Positions 9,781 through 20,103 are shown, counted from the first letter of the stretch. The stretch is 64,000 nucleotides of DNA from Pseudomonas viridiflava (GCF_900573885.1 NZ_UPSE01000154.1:1-64000), one strand, 5' to 3'. The notes: generated by a model from the sequence alone, not told the origin. A program made the numbers and translations.

Positions 9781-11208
9781 TCAGTCATGCACCTCGGTCG
9801 CGATACGCTTCGCCTTGCGCCCATCTTCGGGCGATAGCTGCAGAAATATCGCCGCCGCCAGCAACGTCAAAACGCCTACGCACAAGAACGTCAGTTGAAA
9901 CGCGCCGAGCACGCTGCTGATTTCTCCCGTGCCAATCTCGCTGGTAAACCCACCCAACAACGCCGCGCCAGAAGCGATGCCGAGGCTGATCGCCAACTGC
10001 ACCACGACCGACAACAGGCTGTTGCCGCTGCTGGTGCTGGCGTCGTCGAGATCGATCAGGGTGACGGTATTCATCGCGGTGAACTGCATGGAGTTCACTG
10101 CGCCGAGAAAACCCAGGTGCAGCAGCAATAGCGCGTACGGCGTTTCGGCACTCACGGTGCCCAGGCTGGCCAACAGCGCGCCGAGCAGCAGGGTGTTGCC
10201 GGTGAGCACGGTGCGGTAGCCGAAGCGGTCGATGATGGTCTTTGCCAGCGGCTTCACCGCCATGGCCGCCAGCGCCAGCGGAATCATGCTCATGCCCGCT
10301 TGCGCCGGTGAATAACCCAGCGCGACCTGCAGTAGAAGCGGCACCAGAAACGGCAACGAACCGCTGCCCAGCCGAGCGAACAGGTTGCCGAGAATGCCGA
10401 CGGCAAAGGTGCGCGTACGAAACAGTCGAGGCGAAAACAGAGGCTCGGCAATTTGCCCGGCGCGCAGCCAGTAAGCGGCCAGGCAGGCGAGGCCGCCAAG
10501 CAACAGCAACATCACGCGCATGTGGGCCAGGTGCAGTTCACCCAAGCCTTCCAGGGCGATGGTGATCAACACCATGGCGCCGCCAAACAGCATAAAACCG
10601 AGCGTATCGAAGCGGCTGCGTTGTGGGCCCCGCAAATCCGGCATCACGCGGTACACCGCGATGCAGCCGATGATGCCGACCGGAATATTGATCAGGAAAA
10701 TCCAGTGCCAGCTGGCGTATTCCACCAGCCAGCCGCCCAGCGTCGGGCCAATCAGCGGGCCGAGCAGGCCGGGCAGGGTGATGAAGCTCATGATGCGCAC
10801 CAGTTCCGTGCGCGGGTAGGCGCGCAGCACCACCAGGCGCCCGACCGGCATCATCAGTGCGCCCCCCAAACCTTGCACGATGCGCGCACCCACCAATTGC
10901 GGAAGGCTGACGCTAAGCGCGCAGAGCAACGAGCCGAGGCTGAATAACAAGATCGCGCCGAAGAAAATCCGCCGTGTGCCAAAGCGATCGGCAATCCAGC
11001 CCGAGGCCGGAATCAGCAGCGCCACGGTGAGCATGTACGCGATGACCACCGACTGCATGCGCAGCGGGTCTTCGAGCAACTCGCGGGCCATCGCCGGCAG
11101 CGCGGTATTAAGGATGGTGCCGTCCAGGGTCTGCATGAAAAAAGCGATGGCCACTATCCAGGGCAGCAAGCGGGCAGTGCGGGCATCGAGCGGAGGCTGT
11201 ACGGGCAT
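9781..11208 (-). CDS. mdtD: MFS multidrug efflux transporter, DHA2 (MdtD-like)
   Basis: A 475-residue major-facilitator protein with about 14 predicted membrane helices. Early on it has the motifs WIVAIAFFMQTLDGTILNTA and GWIADRFGTRRIF (the loop 2-3 A motif), and later the antiporter motif GLLGPLIGPTLGG, placing it in the DHA2 drug:proton antiporter group. ATG at 11206-11208 is chosen over an upstream TTG four codons earlier. The gene ends 14 bases from the HD-GYP stop codon. The substrate is not predictable; the name follows the closest family label. Confidence 0.8.
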   Translation of the reverse strand: MPVQPPLDARTARLLPWIVAIAFFMQTLDGTILNTALPAMARELLEDPLRMQSVVIAYMLTVALLIPASGWIADRFGTRRIFFGAILLFSLGSLLCALSVSLPQLVGARIVQGLGGALMMPVGRLVVLRAYPRTELVRIMSFITLPGLLGPLIGPTLGGWLVEYASWHWIFLINIPVGIIGCIAVYRVMPDLRGPQRSRFDTLGFMLFGGAMVLITIALEGLGELHLAHMRVMLLLLGGLACLAAYWLRAGQIAEPLFSPRLFRTRTFAVGILGNLFARLGSGSLPFLVPLLLQVALGYSPAQAGMSMIPLALAAMAVKPLAKTIIDRFGYRTVLTGNTLLLGALLASLGTVSAETPYALLLLHLGFLGAVNSMQFTAMNTVTLIDLDDASTSSGNSLLSVVVQLAISLGIASGAALLGGFTSEIGTGEISSVLGAFQLTFLCVGVLTLLAAAIFLQLSPEDGRKAKRIATEVHD

Positions 11209-11408
11209 AACGGATCTCAACGTCTGGGTGACAACGGCAGTGCTGCACGGACTCTAGGCCCAAGCTTTGCACCTGACCAGCAAGTGTGGCGGAAATGGCC
11301 TCGGCACAGGCGCAACTTTGCGCCCGTGCGAATGGCAATATTCAAATGCGACTGCCACGCTTGTACCAGCGTTCCATCTGGCTCCTCTATTGCTAAGGCG
11401 TAGGTCCC

Positions 11409-12440
11409 ATGCGGTTGATGTGTTGTTTGACGATGTGCCTGTTGATTGCCTCACCCCTGCGCGCCGAGGACTGGTTTCCAGTGCCGGTGGTCAGTGACGG
11501 GCAGGCGGCCAGCTACGTTCCCCAGGTAAAAGCCAGCAAGCCCTGGCGTATTTGCGCAATGGTGCCGCAAGGCGTTGGCCGCTACTGGTGGGCGATGTCG
11601 TGGGGACTTGCGCAAGAGGCCAAGCGCCAGGACGTGCGGCTGGGCATCTACGATGCCGGCGGCTACGGCAACGCCGCTGTGCAGAAAGACCAGTTCGCCC
11701 GCTGTGTTGATCGCGGTGCCGATGCGTACATCATTGGCGCCGTCAGCGACACCGAACTGTGCGGGCAAATCAGAGCGGTGGCCGATCAGGGCGCGCCGGT
11801 GATCGACCTGGCCAACCGGCTCGACTGCCCGGGTGTCAGCGCCCATTCGCGGGTGGACTTTGCTGCCATGACCGAGGCGGCTGTCGCGTACATGCTGGCT
11901 AACAGCAAGGGGCGCGCCATTCGCGTTGGCTGGTTTCCCGGGCCGCAGGGCGCGGGCTGGTTGCGGGATGCGGAAGCCGGCCTGCACAAAGCGCTTGAAG
12001 GCACTTCGGTGACGTTGATTCACGGCGGCTACGGGGCGGCGGATATCTCGGGGCAGGCGCCATTGATTCGCGGCCTGCTTGAGCGTGAGCCCAACCTTGA
12101 TTACGTGATCGGCAATGCCGAGGCGGCTGCGTTTGCGTCGCGGCTGCGGCACAACAGTGCGCCGCGTTATCACTTCGAGACGTTGTCGTTTTATACCAAC
12201 GAGCGGTTGCTGGAGCCGATTGCGCAGGGCCAGGTGTTGGCGGCGCCGACCGATTCGCCGGTGGTGCAGGCGCGCATTGCGGTGGATATGGCGGTGCGGT
12301 TGCTGGAGAAGCAGACGGTGGCGAAGTGGGTGAGTCCGCAGATCATCATGCTGGATCGCGACACGGTGCGTGGGCTGGATTTGAGTGTGCTGGTGCCGCC
12401 GAATGGGCAGTGGATGATTCGGCGGAATTTGCCGGATTGA
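11409..12440 (+). CDS. torT: TorT-like periplasmic binding protein
   Basis: A 343-residue protein with a signal peptide (MRLMCCLTMCLLIASPLRA, cleavage near residue 19) and a type I periplasmic binding fold. The opening residues, with WFPVPV and W(R/K)ICAMVPQG...YWWAMSWGL, match TorT, which binds TMAO and reports to the sensor TorS. No torS, torR or torCAD gene is in the window, so this copy is an orphan or works with a distant sensor. It converges on betA, with a large inverted repeat between them. Confidence 0.75.
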   Translation: MRLMCCLTMCLLIASPLRAEDWFPVPVVSDGQAASYVPQVKASKPWRICAMVPQGVGRYWWAMSWGLAQEAKRQDVRLGIYDAGGYGNAAVQKDQFARCVDRGADAYIIGAVSDTELCGQIRAVADQGAPVIDLANRLDCPGVSAHSRVDFAAMTEAAVAYMLANSKGRAIRVGWFPGPQGAGWLRDAEAGLHKALEGTSVTLIHGGYGAADISGQAPLIRGLLEREPNLDYVIGNAEAAAFASRLRHNSAPRYHFETLSFYTNERLLEPIAQGQVLAAPTDSPVVQARIAVDMAVRLLEKQTVAKWVSPQIIMLDRDTVRGLDLSVLVPPNGQWMIRRNLPD

Positions 12441-12459
12441 CTGAAAAAGCCAGATCAAA

Positions 12460-12570
12460 GGCCCCTCTCCCCAGCCCTCTCCCGCAAGCGGCAGAGGGGG
12501 TTGGATCGCAGCTGCTCGCGCAAACGTCACCCCTCGCCCGCTCGCGGGAGAGGGGCTGGGGGAGAGGGCC
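12460..12570. repeat. Imperfect inverted repeat between torT and betA, possible bidirectional terminator
   Basis: The left arm (12460-12485, GGCCCCTCTCCCCAGCCCTC and onward) and right arm (12544-12570) are near-perfect reverse complements separated by about 58 bases. They lie between two convergent stop codons. The C-rich unit is a family of intergenic repeats that I recognise as common in Pseudomonas genomes. No T-run follows, so termination is a guess from position. Confidence 0.65.
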
Positions 12571-12573
12571 GCC

Positions 12574-14256
12574 TTAACGCAACGGCGCCCCTCTAACCGG
12601 CGCCCCATTGGCCACGTAGTAAGGCGCAGTACTGCGTGGCAGCGGCGCTCGACCGCGGATTTTGTCGGCGATTTTCTCGGCGATCATGATGGTCGGGGCG
12701 TTGAGGTTGCCGGTGGTGATCAGCGGCATGATCGAGGCATCCACCACGCGCAAGCCCTGCACGCCATGCACGCGGCCTTCGCCGTCGACTACGGCCATGT
12801 CGTCGGTGCCCATCTTGCAGGAGCAGGAGGGATGGAACGCCGTTTCGGCATGCTCACGCACGAATTGGTCGAGCTGCTCGTCGGTCTGCACCTCGGGGCC
12901 GGGGCTGATTTCGCGGCCGCGGAAGGGGTCGAGCGCAGGCTGGTTCATGATTTCGCGGGTGATGCGGATGCCGTCGCGAAATTCCTGCCAGTCCTGCTCG
13001 GTGGCCATGTAGTTGAACAGGATGCTGGGGTGTTCACGCGGGTCTTTGGATTTAAGTTGAATGCGCCCGCGACTTGGCGAGCGCATGGAGCCCACGTGCG
13101 CCTGGAAGCCGTGCTCTTGTACGCCGTTGCTGCCGTTGTAGTTAATCGCCACGGGCAGGAAATGGTATTGGATGTTCGGCCACTCGAACTCGGCGCGGCT
13201 GCGGATAAAGCCGCCCGCTTCGAACTGGTTGCTGGCGCCGATGCCTTTGCCCAGGAACAACCATTTCGCGCCAATCGGCGGCTGGTTCCACCACAGCAAG
13301 GACGGGTACAGCGACACCGGCTGGGTGCAGGCGTATTGCAGGTACATTTCCAGGTGGTCTTGCAGGTTCTCGCCAACGCCGGGCAGGTCATGCACCAGCG
13401 GTATACGCAGTTTTTTCAGCAACGCGGCCGGACCAACGCCCGAGCGCTGCAGAATTTGCGGCGAGGCGATGGCGCCCGAGCACACCAGCACTTCGCGGCG
13501 TGCCATGGCTTCCACGGGAATCGAGCTGGTGCCTTTCATGTACGCCACGCCCACGGCTTGCTTGCCTTCAAACAGCACGCGGTCGGTGAGGGCGTGGGTG
13601 ACGATCGTCAGGTTCGGCCGGCCGCGCGCCTGGTCGAGATAACCCCGGGCGGTGCTGGAGCGCCGGCCTTGCGGGGTGACGGTGCGGTCCATGGGACCGA
13701 AGCCTTCCTGCTGGTAACCGTTGAGGTCTTCGGTGCGCGGATAGCCCGCCTGCACGCCTGCTTCAACCATCGCTTTGAACAGCGGGTTGTTGCCGGCCTT
13801 TGGCGTCGTGACGCTCACCGGGCCGTCGCCGCCGTGGTAGTCGTTGGGGCCGATGTCACGGGTTTCGGCTTTGCGGAAGTAGGGCAGGCAGTCGAGGTAG
13901 CTCCAGTCTTCCAGCCCCGGGGTTTTTGCCCAGCCGTCGTAGTCCATGGCGTTGCCACGGATGTAGCACATGCCGTTGATCAGCGACGAGCCGCCCAGCC
14001 CTTTGCCGCGCCCGCATTCCATGCGGCGGTTGTTCATGTGCGGTTCAGGGTCGGTTTCGTACGCCCAGTTGTAGCGCCGGCCTTGCAGCGGGAACGCTAA
14101 TGCGGCGGGCATCTGGGTGCGAAAGTCGAGGCGATAGTCCGGGCCGCCGGCTTCAAGCAGCAGCACGGTGACGTCGGCATCTTCGGTCAGGCGCGTGGCC
14201 AAGGTATTACCGGCCGAGCCGGCGCCGACGATGATGTAATCGAATTCTGTGTTCAT
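12574..14256 (-). CDS. betA: Choline dehydrogenase BetA
   Basis: A 560-residue GMC-family flavoprotein that oxidises choline to betaine aldehyde at the inner membrane. The FAD-binding motif [15 protein letters not shown] is at the N-terminus; GMC signature 1 is near [16 protein letters not shown], and the conserved histidine is in the [10 protein letters not shown] region near the C-terminus. The ATG at 14254-14256 is chosen because it starts directly before the Rossmann strand and matches BetA lengths; the longer frame to 14319 lies inside a repeat. It is the last gene of betI-betB-betA. Confidence 0.95.
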   Translation of the reverse strand: MNTEFDYIIVGAGSAGNTLATRLTEDADVTVLLLEAGGPDYRLDFRTQMPAALAFPLQGRRYNWAYETDPEPHMNNRRMECGRGKGLGGSSLINGMCYIRGNAMDYDGWAKTPGLEDWSYLDCLPYFRKAETRDIGPNDYHGGDGPVSVTTPKAGNNPLFKAMVEAGVQAGYPRTEDLNGYQQEGFGPMDRTVTPQGRRSSTARGYLDQARGRPNLTIVTHALTDRVLFEGKQAVGVAYMKGTSSIPVEAMARREVLVCSGAIASPQILQRSGVGPAALLKKLRIPLVHDLPGVGENLQDHLEMYLQYACTQPVSLYPSLLWWNQPPIGAKWLFLGKGIGASNQFEAGGFIRSRAEFEWPNIQYHFLPVAINYNGSNGVQEHGFQAHVGSMRSPSRGRIQLKSKDPREHPSILFNYMATEQDWQEFRDGIRITREIMNQPALDPFRGREISPGPEVQTDEQLDQFVREHAETAFHPSCSCKMGTDDMAVVDGEGRVHGVQGLRVVDASIMPLITTGNLNAPTIMIAEKIADKIRGRAPLPRSTAPYYVANGAPVRGAPLR

Positions 14257-14290
14257 TTCTGTACCTGGATCAGAACTGAAAAACTGTGGG

Positions 14291-14376
14291 CGTAGGTTGG
14301 GTTGACGAAGGAAGCCCAACAGGCCGGCGCTTGTCGGTCTACCCGTTGGGCTTCGCTGTGCTCAACCCAACCTACG
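14291..14376. repeat. REPIN-like inverted pair of a 32-bp unit (copy 1)
   Basis: A unit reading CGTAGGTTGGGTT...GAAGCCCAAC (14291-14320) is followed by its near-perfect reverse complement GTTGGGCTTC...CCAACCTACG (14345-14376). It lies between betB and betA. The same unit pair recurs at 16647-16745 with the arms in the opposite order. Confidence 0.75.
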
Positions 14377-14391
14377 GGCTACTGCTCGGTG

Positions 14392-15864
14392 TTAAAAAAC
14401 CGACGTATACCCACCCAACTCCACCTGCACCGATTTAATTCGCGTGTACTGCGCCAACGTCACCAAGCCGTTTTCGCGGCCGACGCCGGACTGTTTGTAG
14501 CCGCCCACCGGCATCTCGGCCGGCGATTCGCCCCAGGTGTTGATCCAGCAAATGCCGGCTTCCAGTTGGTGAATCACGCGGTGGGCGCGGTTGAGGTCCT
14601 GGGTGATGATGCCGGCCGCCAGACCGAACTCGGTGTCGTTGGCGCGACGGATCACTTCCGCTTCGTCGTCGTACACCAGAATGCTCATAACCGGGCCGAA
14701 GATTTCTTCACGCACGATGGTCATGTCGTCGGTGCAGTCACTGAATACCGTGGGGGCCACGTAGGCGCCCTTGGCGAATTCACCGGTGGTGACGCGGTCG
14801 CCGCCGATCAATAGACGCGCGCCTTCTTCCTTGCCTTTGGCGATGTAGCCGAGCACGTTTTCCATGTGCGCGAAGCTCACCAGCGGGCCGAAATTGGTGG
14901 TGTCGTCAGTCGGGTCGCCAAGGCGGATGCGTTGCACGCGTTCCAGCACCTTGGCTTCGAAACGCGCCTGCAAACTGCGCGGCACGAACACGCGGGTGCC
15001 GTTGGTGCACACCTGGCCGGAGCTGTAGAAGTTGGCCATGACGGCGATGTCGGCGGCGCGGTTGAGGTTGGCGTCTTCAAAGATGATCAGCGGGCTCTTG
15101 CCGCCCAGTTCCATGGTCACTTCCTTGAGCGAAGAACTCGACGCGCTGGCCATGACTTTCTTGCCGGTGTCGGTGCCGCCGGTGAAGGAAATTTTCTCGA
15201 TGGCCGGGTGCTCGGTAAGCCAGGTGCCCACTTCGCGGCCGCTGCCGGTCAGCACGTTGAACACGCCATCGGGCACGCCGGCGGCGGTGTAGATTTCCGC
15301 CAGTTTCAGGGTTGTCAACGAGGTGACTTCGCTGGGTTTGAAAATCATCGCGTTGCCCGCCGCCAATGCCGGTGCGGATTTCCACAGGGCGATCTGAATC
15401 GGGTAGTTCCACGCACCGATGCCGGCGACCACGCCGAGCGGCTCGCGGCGGGTGTAGACGAAGGAGGTTTCACGCAGGGGAATTTGTTCGCCTTCAATGG
15501 CGGGCACCAGGCCGGCGTAGTACTCGAGCACGTCGGCGCCGGTGACGATGTCGACGTAACGGGTTTCCGACAGCGCCTTGCCGGTGTCGAGGGTTTCCAG
15601 TTCGGCCAGTTCGTCGTTGCGCTCGCGCAGAATGTCCACGGCTTTGCGCAAGATGCGCGAGCGCTGCATGGCGGTCATGGCGGCCCACACTTTCTGTCCC
15701 TGTTGCGCGCTGTCCACCGCGCGCTCCACGTCCGCTTGCGAGGCTCGTTGCACCTCGGCCAGCACCTCACCGTTGGCGGGGTTGATGGCCTGGAAGGTGG
15801 CGCCGCTGGTGGCGTCGACGTAGCCGCCGTTGATGTAGAGCTTTTGCAGGGGGAAACGGGCCAT
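14392..15864 (-). CDS. betB: Betaine-aldehyde dehydrogenase BetB
   Basis: A 490-residue NAD(P)+-dependent aldehyde dehydrogenase that converts betaine aldehyde to glycine betaine. The catalytic Glu motif is [12 protein letters not shown], and the catalytic Cys lies in the [16 protein letters not shown] segment. The C-terminal block [22 protein letters not shown] is typical of BetB. ATG at 15862-15864 with GAGGAC upstream gives exactly the usual BetB length; the frame open to 15987 overlaps betI and is not used. It lies 40 bases after betI. Confidence 0.95.
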   Translation of the reverse strand: MARFPLQKLYINGGYVDATSGATFQAINPANGEVLAEVQRASQADVERAVDSAQQGQKVWAAMTAMQRSRILRKAVDILRERNDELAELETLDTGKALSETRYVDIVTGADVLEYYAGLVPAIEGEQIPLRETSFVYTRREPLGVVAGIGAWNYPIQIALWKSAPALAAGNAMIFKPSEVTSLTTLKLAEIYTAAGVPDGVFNVLTGSGREVGTWLTEHPAIEKISFTGGTDTGKKVMASASSSSLKEVTMELGGKSPLIIFEDANLNRAADIAVMANFYSSGQVCTNGTRVFVPRSLQARFEAKVLERVQRIRLGDPTDDTTNFGPLVSFAHMENVLGYIAKGKEEGARLLIGGDRVTTGEFAKGAYVAPTVFSDCTDDMTIVREEIFGPVMSILVYDDEAEVIRRANDTEFGLAAGIITQDLNRAHRVIHQLEAGICWINTWGESPAEMPVGGYKQSGVGRENGLVTLAQYTRIKSVQVELGGYTSVF

Positions 15865-15904
15865 GGTGTCCTCGCGGAATTCGGGTAGGGGGAAGGGCGA
15901 GCGC

Positions 15905-16495
15905 TTAGCCCGCTTGCCTGGCCAGTTGTTGGTCCAGGTAGTCGAAAGCGATTTGCAGGGCTTGCCGGGTATCGAACGCCTCGCCACTCAGGGCGCCGCG
16001 CAACCACAAGCCATCAATCAATGCCGCCAGCCCGCGGGCGGCCATGCGCGCCTCGTTGACCGGCAACACGCGGCGGAATTCGCAGCAGATATTTGAATAC
16101 AGACGATGGTCGTTGATGCGTTGCAGGCGACGCAGCGAAGGCTGGTGCATGCTGCTGGCCCAGAACGCCAGCCAGGTTTTCATCGCCGGGCCATTGACCT
16201 GGCTGTCGTCGAAGTTGCCTTCGATGATGGTGCGGATTTGGGCGCGCGGGCTGGTGTCTTCGAGTAGCGCGCGGCGGTCGCGCACCGACAGGCTGAGGGC
16301 CGTCATCAAGTGGCGCATGGTGGCCTCGAGCAGGCCGTTCTTGTCTTGGAAATAGTGGCTGATGATGCCGTTGGACACACCGGCCAACCGGGCGATCAGC
16401 GCGATGCTGGCGTCCATACCCACCTGGTCCACCGCCTCCAGCGTGGCGTGAATCAGCTGTGAACGGCGGATGGGTTGCATCCCTACTTTGGGCAT
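15905..16495 (-). CDS. betI: Choline-responsive TetR-family repressor BetI
   Basis: A 196-residue TetR-family regulator. The N-terminal helix-turn-helix (about 10-60) includes the segment [19 protein letters not shown], characteristic of BetI, and the rest is the ligand-binding domain. BetI represses betIBA and releases DNA when choline is present. It is first in the operon, and a perfect 11-bp inverted repeat lies 50 bases upstream of its ATG (16493-16495). Confidence 0.95.
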   Translation of the reverse strand: MPKVGMQPIRRSQLIHATLEAVDQVGMDASIALIARLAGVSNGIISHYFQDKNGLLEATMRHLMTALSLSVRDRRALLEDTSPRAQIRTIIEGNFDDSQVNGPAMKTWLAFWASSMHQPSLRRLQRINDHRLYSNICCEFRRVLPVNEARMAARGLAALIDGLWLRGALSGEAFDTRQALQIAFDYLDQQLARQAG

Positions 16496-16544
16496 TGGTG
16501 TACTCCTGCATCCAGACGCGGCGGGCTTTCCAGCAGTCTAGTGA

Positions 16545-16574
16545 GTTTTTATTGAACGAGGAATCAATAAAAAC
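16545..16574. promoter_or_regulatory. Probable BetI operator
   Basis: A perfect inverted repeat, GTTTTTATTGA (16545-16555) and TCAATAAAAAC (16564-16574), spaced by 8 bases. The inner part, ATTGAACG...TCAAT, resembles BetI operators. It is 50-80 bases upstream of betI, the expected position for autorepression of betIBA. Confidence 0.7.
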
Positions 16575-16646
16575 GACTGGCTGTAGCTGGGAGCGACACA
16601 GGGGAGTCGGTGTGGTGTGTTCGCGACATGGAGGGTGTTTCGATTT

Positions 16647-16745
16647 GTTGGGCTTCGCTGCGCTCAACCCAACCTACGCAATCAAACCAACATGCAGTCT
16701 CGATCGTAGGTTGGGTCGGTCCGCGTTCGGTGAGCGAAGCCCAAC
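16647..16745. repeat. REPIN-like inverted pair of the 32-bp unit (copy 2)
   Basis: GTTGGGCTTC...CCAACCTACG (16647-16678) is followed by CGTAGGTTGGG...AAGCCCAAC (16705-16745). This is the same unit as at 14291-14376 with the two arms swapped. It fills the gap between betI and choV, ending six bases before the choV stop codon. Confidence 0.75.
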
Positions 16746-16750
16746 GGGAT

Positions 16751-17929
16751 TTAACCCAAATTTTTACCCAGCAACGCGTGATACAGCTCCGTATCCCCCA
16801 ACACCCCGACCACTCGATTGGCATCGTGCAGCACCAGCTTGTGCCCGGTCTGGTAGCGGATCTGCAGCGCATCGCGCATGCCGATGTTGGAGTCGACCAA
16901 TGTCGGGCGGCGGGTCAGGCCTTCCACGGCATCGCCCGGCGCCCAGTTCTGCAGGGTGATGGCATCGGCGCCCTGGCGCGCGCCCTGGTACATATTGCCT
17001 TCGGCCAGGCCGAGCCAGGAGTCGTTGCCCGGGTCCAGGCACACTTCGCCGTTTACCCGCGTGCATTTGTCCAGGCTGCGCATCAGGCTGCGGCCGCACA
17101 GCACGTTGAGCGGGTTGGTGTGGGCGACGAAGGTGCGAACGTATTCGTCGGCCGGGTTGAGCACGATCTCTTCCGGCTTGCTGTACTGGATGATGCGACC
17201 GTCTTTCATGATGGCGATGCGGCTGCCCAGTTTCAGCGCTTCGTCGAGGTCGTGGCTGACGAACACGATGGTTTTGCTCAGCTTGCGTTGCAGCTCCAGC
17301 AACTCGTCTTGCAGGCCTTGGCGAATCAGCGGGTCGAGGGCGGAGAACGGTTCGTCCATCAGCAGAATGTCGGCGTCCATGGCCAGTGCACGGGCCAGGC
17401 CAACACGTTGTTGCATGCCGCCAGAGAGTTCGTCCGGGCGCTTGTTGCGCCATTGGGTGAGGCCGACCAGTTCAAGCTTTTCATCCACCAATTTTGTGCG
17501 CTGGGCGCTCGGGCGACCCTGCATTTCCAGGCCAAAGCTTATGTTCTCGCGCACGGTCAGCCAGGGCATCAGGGCGAATTTCTGGAACACCATGGCGATG
17601 CGTTTGGTGCGCATGTCTTTGAGGGTGGCCGGCGAGCAATTGGCAATGTCCACTTCCTGGCCTTCATGCTCGATCAGCAAGCGGCCACGGCTTACGGTGT
17701 TGAGGCCGTTGATGCAGCGCAGCAGGCTGGATTTGCCCGAGCCCGACAGCCCCATCATTACGCAGATTTCGCCGCGCTCGATGTCCAGGCTGGCTTTCTC
17801 GACGCCGACCACCAGGCCGGTTTTTTTCAGGATCTGGTCGCGGGTCATGCCCTGGTCCAGCAGCGCCAAGGCTTCCTTGGGGTACTTGGAGAAGATGACG
17901 TCGACGTTATCGAAACGAATCATGCTCAT
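16751..17929 (-). CDS. choV: Choline ABC transporter ATP-binding subunit ChoV
   Basis: A 392-residue ABC ATPase of the quaternary-amine (ProV/OpuAA) class. It has Walker A GLSGSGKSS, signature LSGGMQQR, Walker B ILLMDEPFSALD and H-loop FVSHD, then a C-terminal CBS-type regulatory region (about 280-392). With ChoW and ChoX it imports choline. Its ATG overlaps the choW stop codon by 4 bases, so the two are translationally coupled. Confidence 0.92.
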   Translation of the reverse strand: MSMIRFDNVDVIFSKYPKEALALLDQGMTRDQILKKTGLVVGVEKASLDIERGEICVMMGLSGSGKSSLLRCINGLNTVSRGRLLIEHEGQEVDIANCSPATLKDMRTKRIAMVFQKFALMPWLTVRENISFGLEMQGRPSAQRTKLVDEKLELVGLTQWRNKRPDELSGGMQQRVGLARALAMDADILLMDEPFSALDPLIRQGLQDELLELQRKLSKTIVFVSHDLDEALKLGSRIAIMKDGRIIQYSKPEEIVLNPADEYVRTFVAHTNPLNVLCGRSLMRSLDKCTRVNGEVCLDPGNDSWLGLAEGNMYQGARQGADAITLQNWAPGDAVEGLTRRPTLVDSNIGMRDALQIRYQTGHKLVLHDANRVVGVLGDTELYHALLGKNLG

Positions 17930-18771
17930 TGTTCAACCCTCACTTTCGCTTCGGGCTGTTTGCATACCCGGTCGAGGATGATGGCCAGCAGCACGATGGC
18001 CAGGCCGGCTTCGAAGCCGAGTGCGATATCGGCGGTGTTGAGTGCGTTGACCACCGGTTTGCCCAGGCCATCGGCACCGACCAGGGCGGCGATTACCACC
18101 ATCGACAGCGACAGCATGATGCATTGGGTAATGCCCGCCGCGATGCTTGGCATGGCGTATGGCAGCTCGATGCGGGTCAGCAGTTGGCGGCGCGAGCAGC
18201 CGAAGGCTTTACCGGCGTCCATCAACTCGTTGGGGACATCGCGAATGCCCAGGTACGTCAGGCGAATAGGCGCGGCGACGGCGAACACCACCGTGGAAAT
18301 CAGCCCCGGCACAACGCCCAGGCCGAACAGCGTCAGGGTAGGAATCAGGTACACGAAGGTCGGTACGGTTTGCATCAGGTCGAGAACCGGTTGCAGCACC
18401 GTGTAAAAGTGCGGGCGGTGCGCGGCCATGATGCCCAGCGGCACGCCAATCAATACGCAAATGAAGGTGGCGAACAGCACTTGCGCCAGGGTTTCCATGG
18501 TCTCTTGCCAGTAACCCAGGTTGAGAATCAGCAGAAACGAAAGGATGCAAAACAGGGTCAGGCCCCATTTGCGTTGAATCAGGTGGGTGAGCAAACCGAA
18601 CAGGCCGATCAATACCAGCGGATTGAAAAAGGTCAGGCCATTGGTCACCCCATGGATCATGAATTCCAGGGCCGAGGCGATGGCATCGAAATACGACGCG
18701 CCATGCTGGGTCAGCCACTCTACGAATTCGGCGATGTTCTCGCCCAGAGGGAGTTTTTCAAAAGTCGGCAT
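17926..18771 (-). CDS. choW: Choline ABC transporter permease ChoW
   Basis: A 281-residue integral membrane protein of the ProW/OpuAB type with about six helices. The EAA-like cytoplasmic loop (GCSRRQLLTRIELPYAMP) contacts the ATPase. The start is ATG at 18769-18771. It is the middle gene of choX-choW-choV, 105 bases after choX. Confidence 0.92.
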   Translation of the reverse strand: MPTFEKLPLGENIAEFVEWLTQHGASYFDAIASALEFMIHGVTNGLTFFNPLVLIGLFGLLTHLIQRKWGLTLFCILSFLLILNLGYWQETMETLAQVLFATFICVLIGVPLGIMAAHRPHFYTVLQPVLDLMQTVPTFVYLIPTLTLFGLGVVPGLISTVVFAVAAPIRLTYLGIRDVPNELMDAGKAFGCSRRQLLTRIELPYAMPSIAAGITQCIMLSLSMVVIAALVGADGLGKPVVNALNTADIALGFEAGLAIVLLAIILDRVCKQPEAKVRVEQ

Positions 18772-18876
18772 GGTAGAGATTATCCACGTGGGTCGGGATG
18801 GGCACAGGCTGCCGGGCGCGCCATCACAGCTGTGTGGGCGCCCGGTTTGCTGCTTGCTGTCTGTGGAGCTGAAGGC

Positions 18877-19818
18877 TTACTTGGCGAGCGCGGCTTTGGC
18901 TGCGTCAATGCCCGGTTTGCCGTCGAGGGTGGTGACGCCAGCCAGCCAGGTGTCGAGCACTTGCGGGTTGGCTTTGAGCCAGGCTTTGGCGGCATCGCGG
19001 GGTTTCTGGTTTTCGTTGAGCACGGCGTCCATCAGGTTGTTTTCCATCTCCAGCGTGAAGGAGAGGTTGGTCAACAACTTGCCGACGTTGCTGCACTCTT
19101 GCACGTAGCCTTTGCGCACGTTGGTGAGCACGGTGGCCTGGCCGAAGTTGGGGCCGAAGTACTCGTCCCCACCGGTGAGGTACTTCATTTTGTTGCGCGT
19201 GTTCATCGGGTGCGGTTCCCAGCCGAGGAACACCATGAACTCGTCTTTGCGGCTGGAGCGTTTGAGCTGCGACAGCATGGCTGCTTCGCTGGACTCAACC
19301 ACCTTGAAGCCTTTCAGGCCGAAGGCGTCTTTGTCGATCATGCTCTGGATCAGACGGTTGCCGTCGTTGCCCGGCTCGATGCCGTAGATTTTGCCGTCGA
19401 GCTTGTCTTTGAATTTGGCGATGTCGGAAAAGTCTTTCAGGCCCGCCTCGTAGGCGTAGTCCGGAACCGCGAGGGTGTACTTGGCGCCTTCGAGGTTCGC
19501 GCGCACGGTTTCCACGGTGCCGGCATCGCGGTAGGCCTTGATGTCGTTTTCCATGGTCGGCATCCAGTTGCCGAGAAACACGTCGAGGTCTTTGCCAGCG
19601 GCCAGCGATTTGTAGGTCACCGGCACGGAAATCATGGTGGTCTTGGTTTTGTAACCCAGCGACTCCAGCACTTCACTGGTGACGGCCGTGGTCACGGTGA
19701 TGTCGGTCCAGCCCACATCGGAAAAACGCACGGTGCTGCAAGACTCAGGCTCGGCAGCGCCAGCCAGCAAGGGCAGGCTAAGCGTGGCGAGCAGTAACAG
19801 GGGTGTGGACATTTTCAT
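18877..19818 (-). CDS. choX: Choline-binding periplasmic protein ChoX
   Basis: A 313-residue binding protein with a signal peptide ending near GAAEPES. The aromatic residues that box choline in ChoX are retained: W in VGWTDITVTT, W in LGNWMP, Y in KYTLAVP and W in FLGWEPHPMN. ATG at 19816-19818 is chosen because AGGAGT lies 7 bases upstream; the frame continues to 19932 without support. It heads choXWV. A second related gene lies just upstream at 20104. Confidence 0.92.
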   Translation of the reverse strand: MKMSTPLLLLATLSLPLLAGAAEPESCSTVRFSDVGWTDITVTTAVTSEVLESLGYKTKTTMISVPVTYKSLAAGKDLDVFLGNWMPTMENDIKAYRDAGTVETVRANLEGAKYTLAVPDYAYEAGLKDFSDIAKFKDKLDGKIYGIEPGNDGNRLIQSMIDKDAFGLKGFKVVESSEAAMLSQLKRSSRKDEFMVFLGWEPHPMNTRNKMKYLTGGDEYFGPNFGQATVLTNVRKGYVQECSNVGKLLTNLSFTLEMENNLMDAVLNENQKPRDAAKAWLKANPQVLDTWLAGVTTLDGKPGIDAAKAALAK

Positions 19819-20103
19819 GGACTGACTCCTTTTAAAATTATTGGTTGGCAGTGCAGTACGCGTTTCGCCGCTTTTTCTAATAGTCGGCCTCAGGTCGGGC
19901 GCGTCGGGGAACCCCGGCGTCGCCGCAAACAAGCCTAGCGGTCATGTCGAGAACGATCATGTAGCAGGACAATTCAAACGCCTACAGGGTGGGTCGCAAC
20001 CAGTGCAGAGGGCGTCGTATCCAGCATTGGTCAGGTCGTTTACGACGTTTTGCCCTGAGCGCGAGCCGTCTCAACGCCGGCTTTTACACTCGGGGCGCTG
20101 TGC

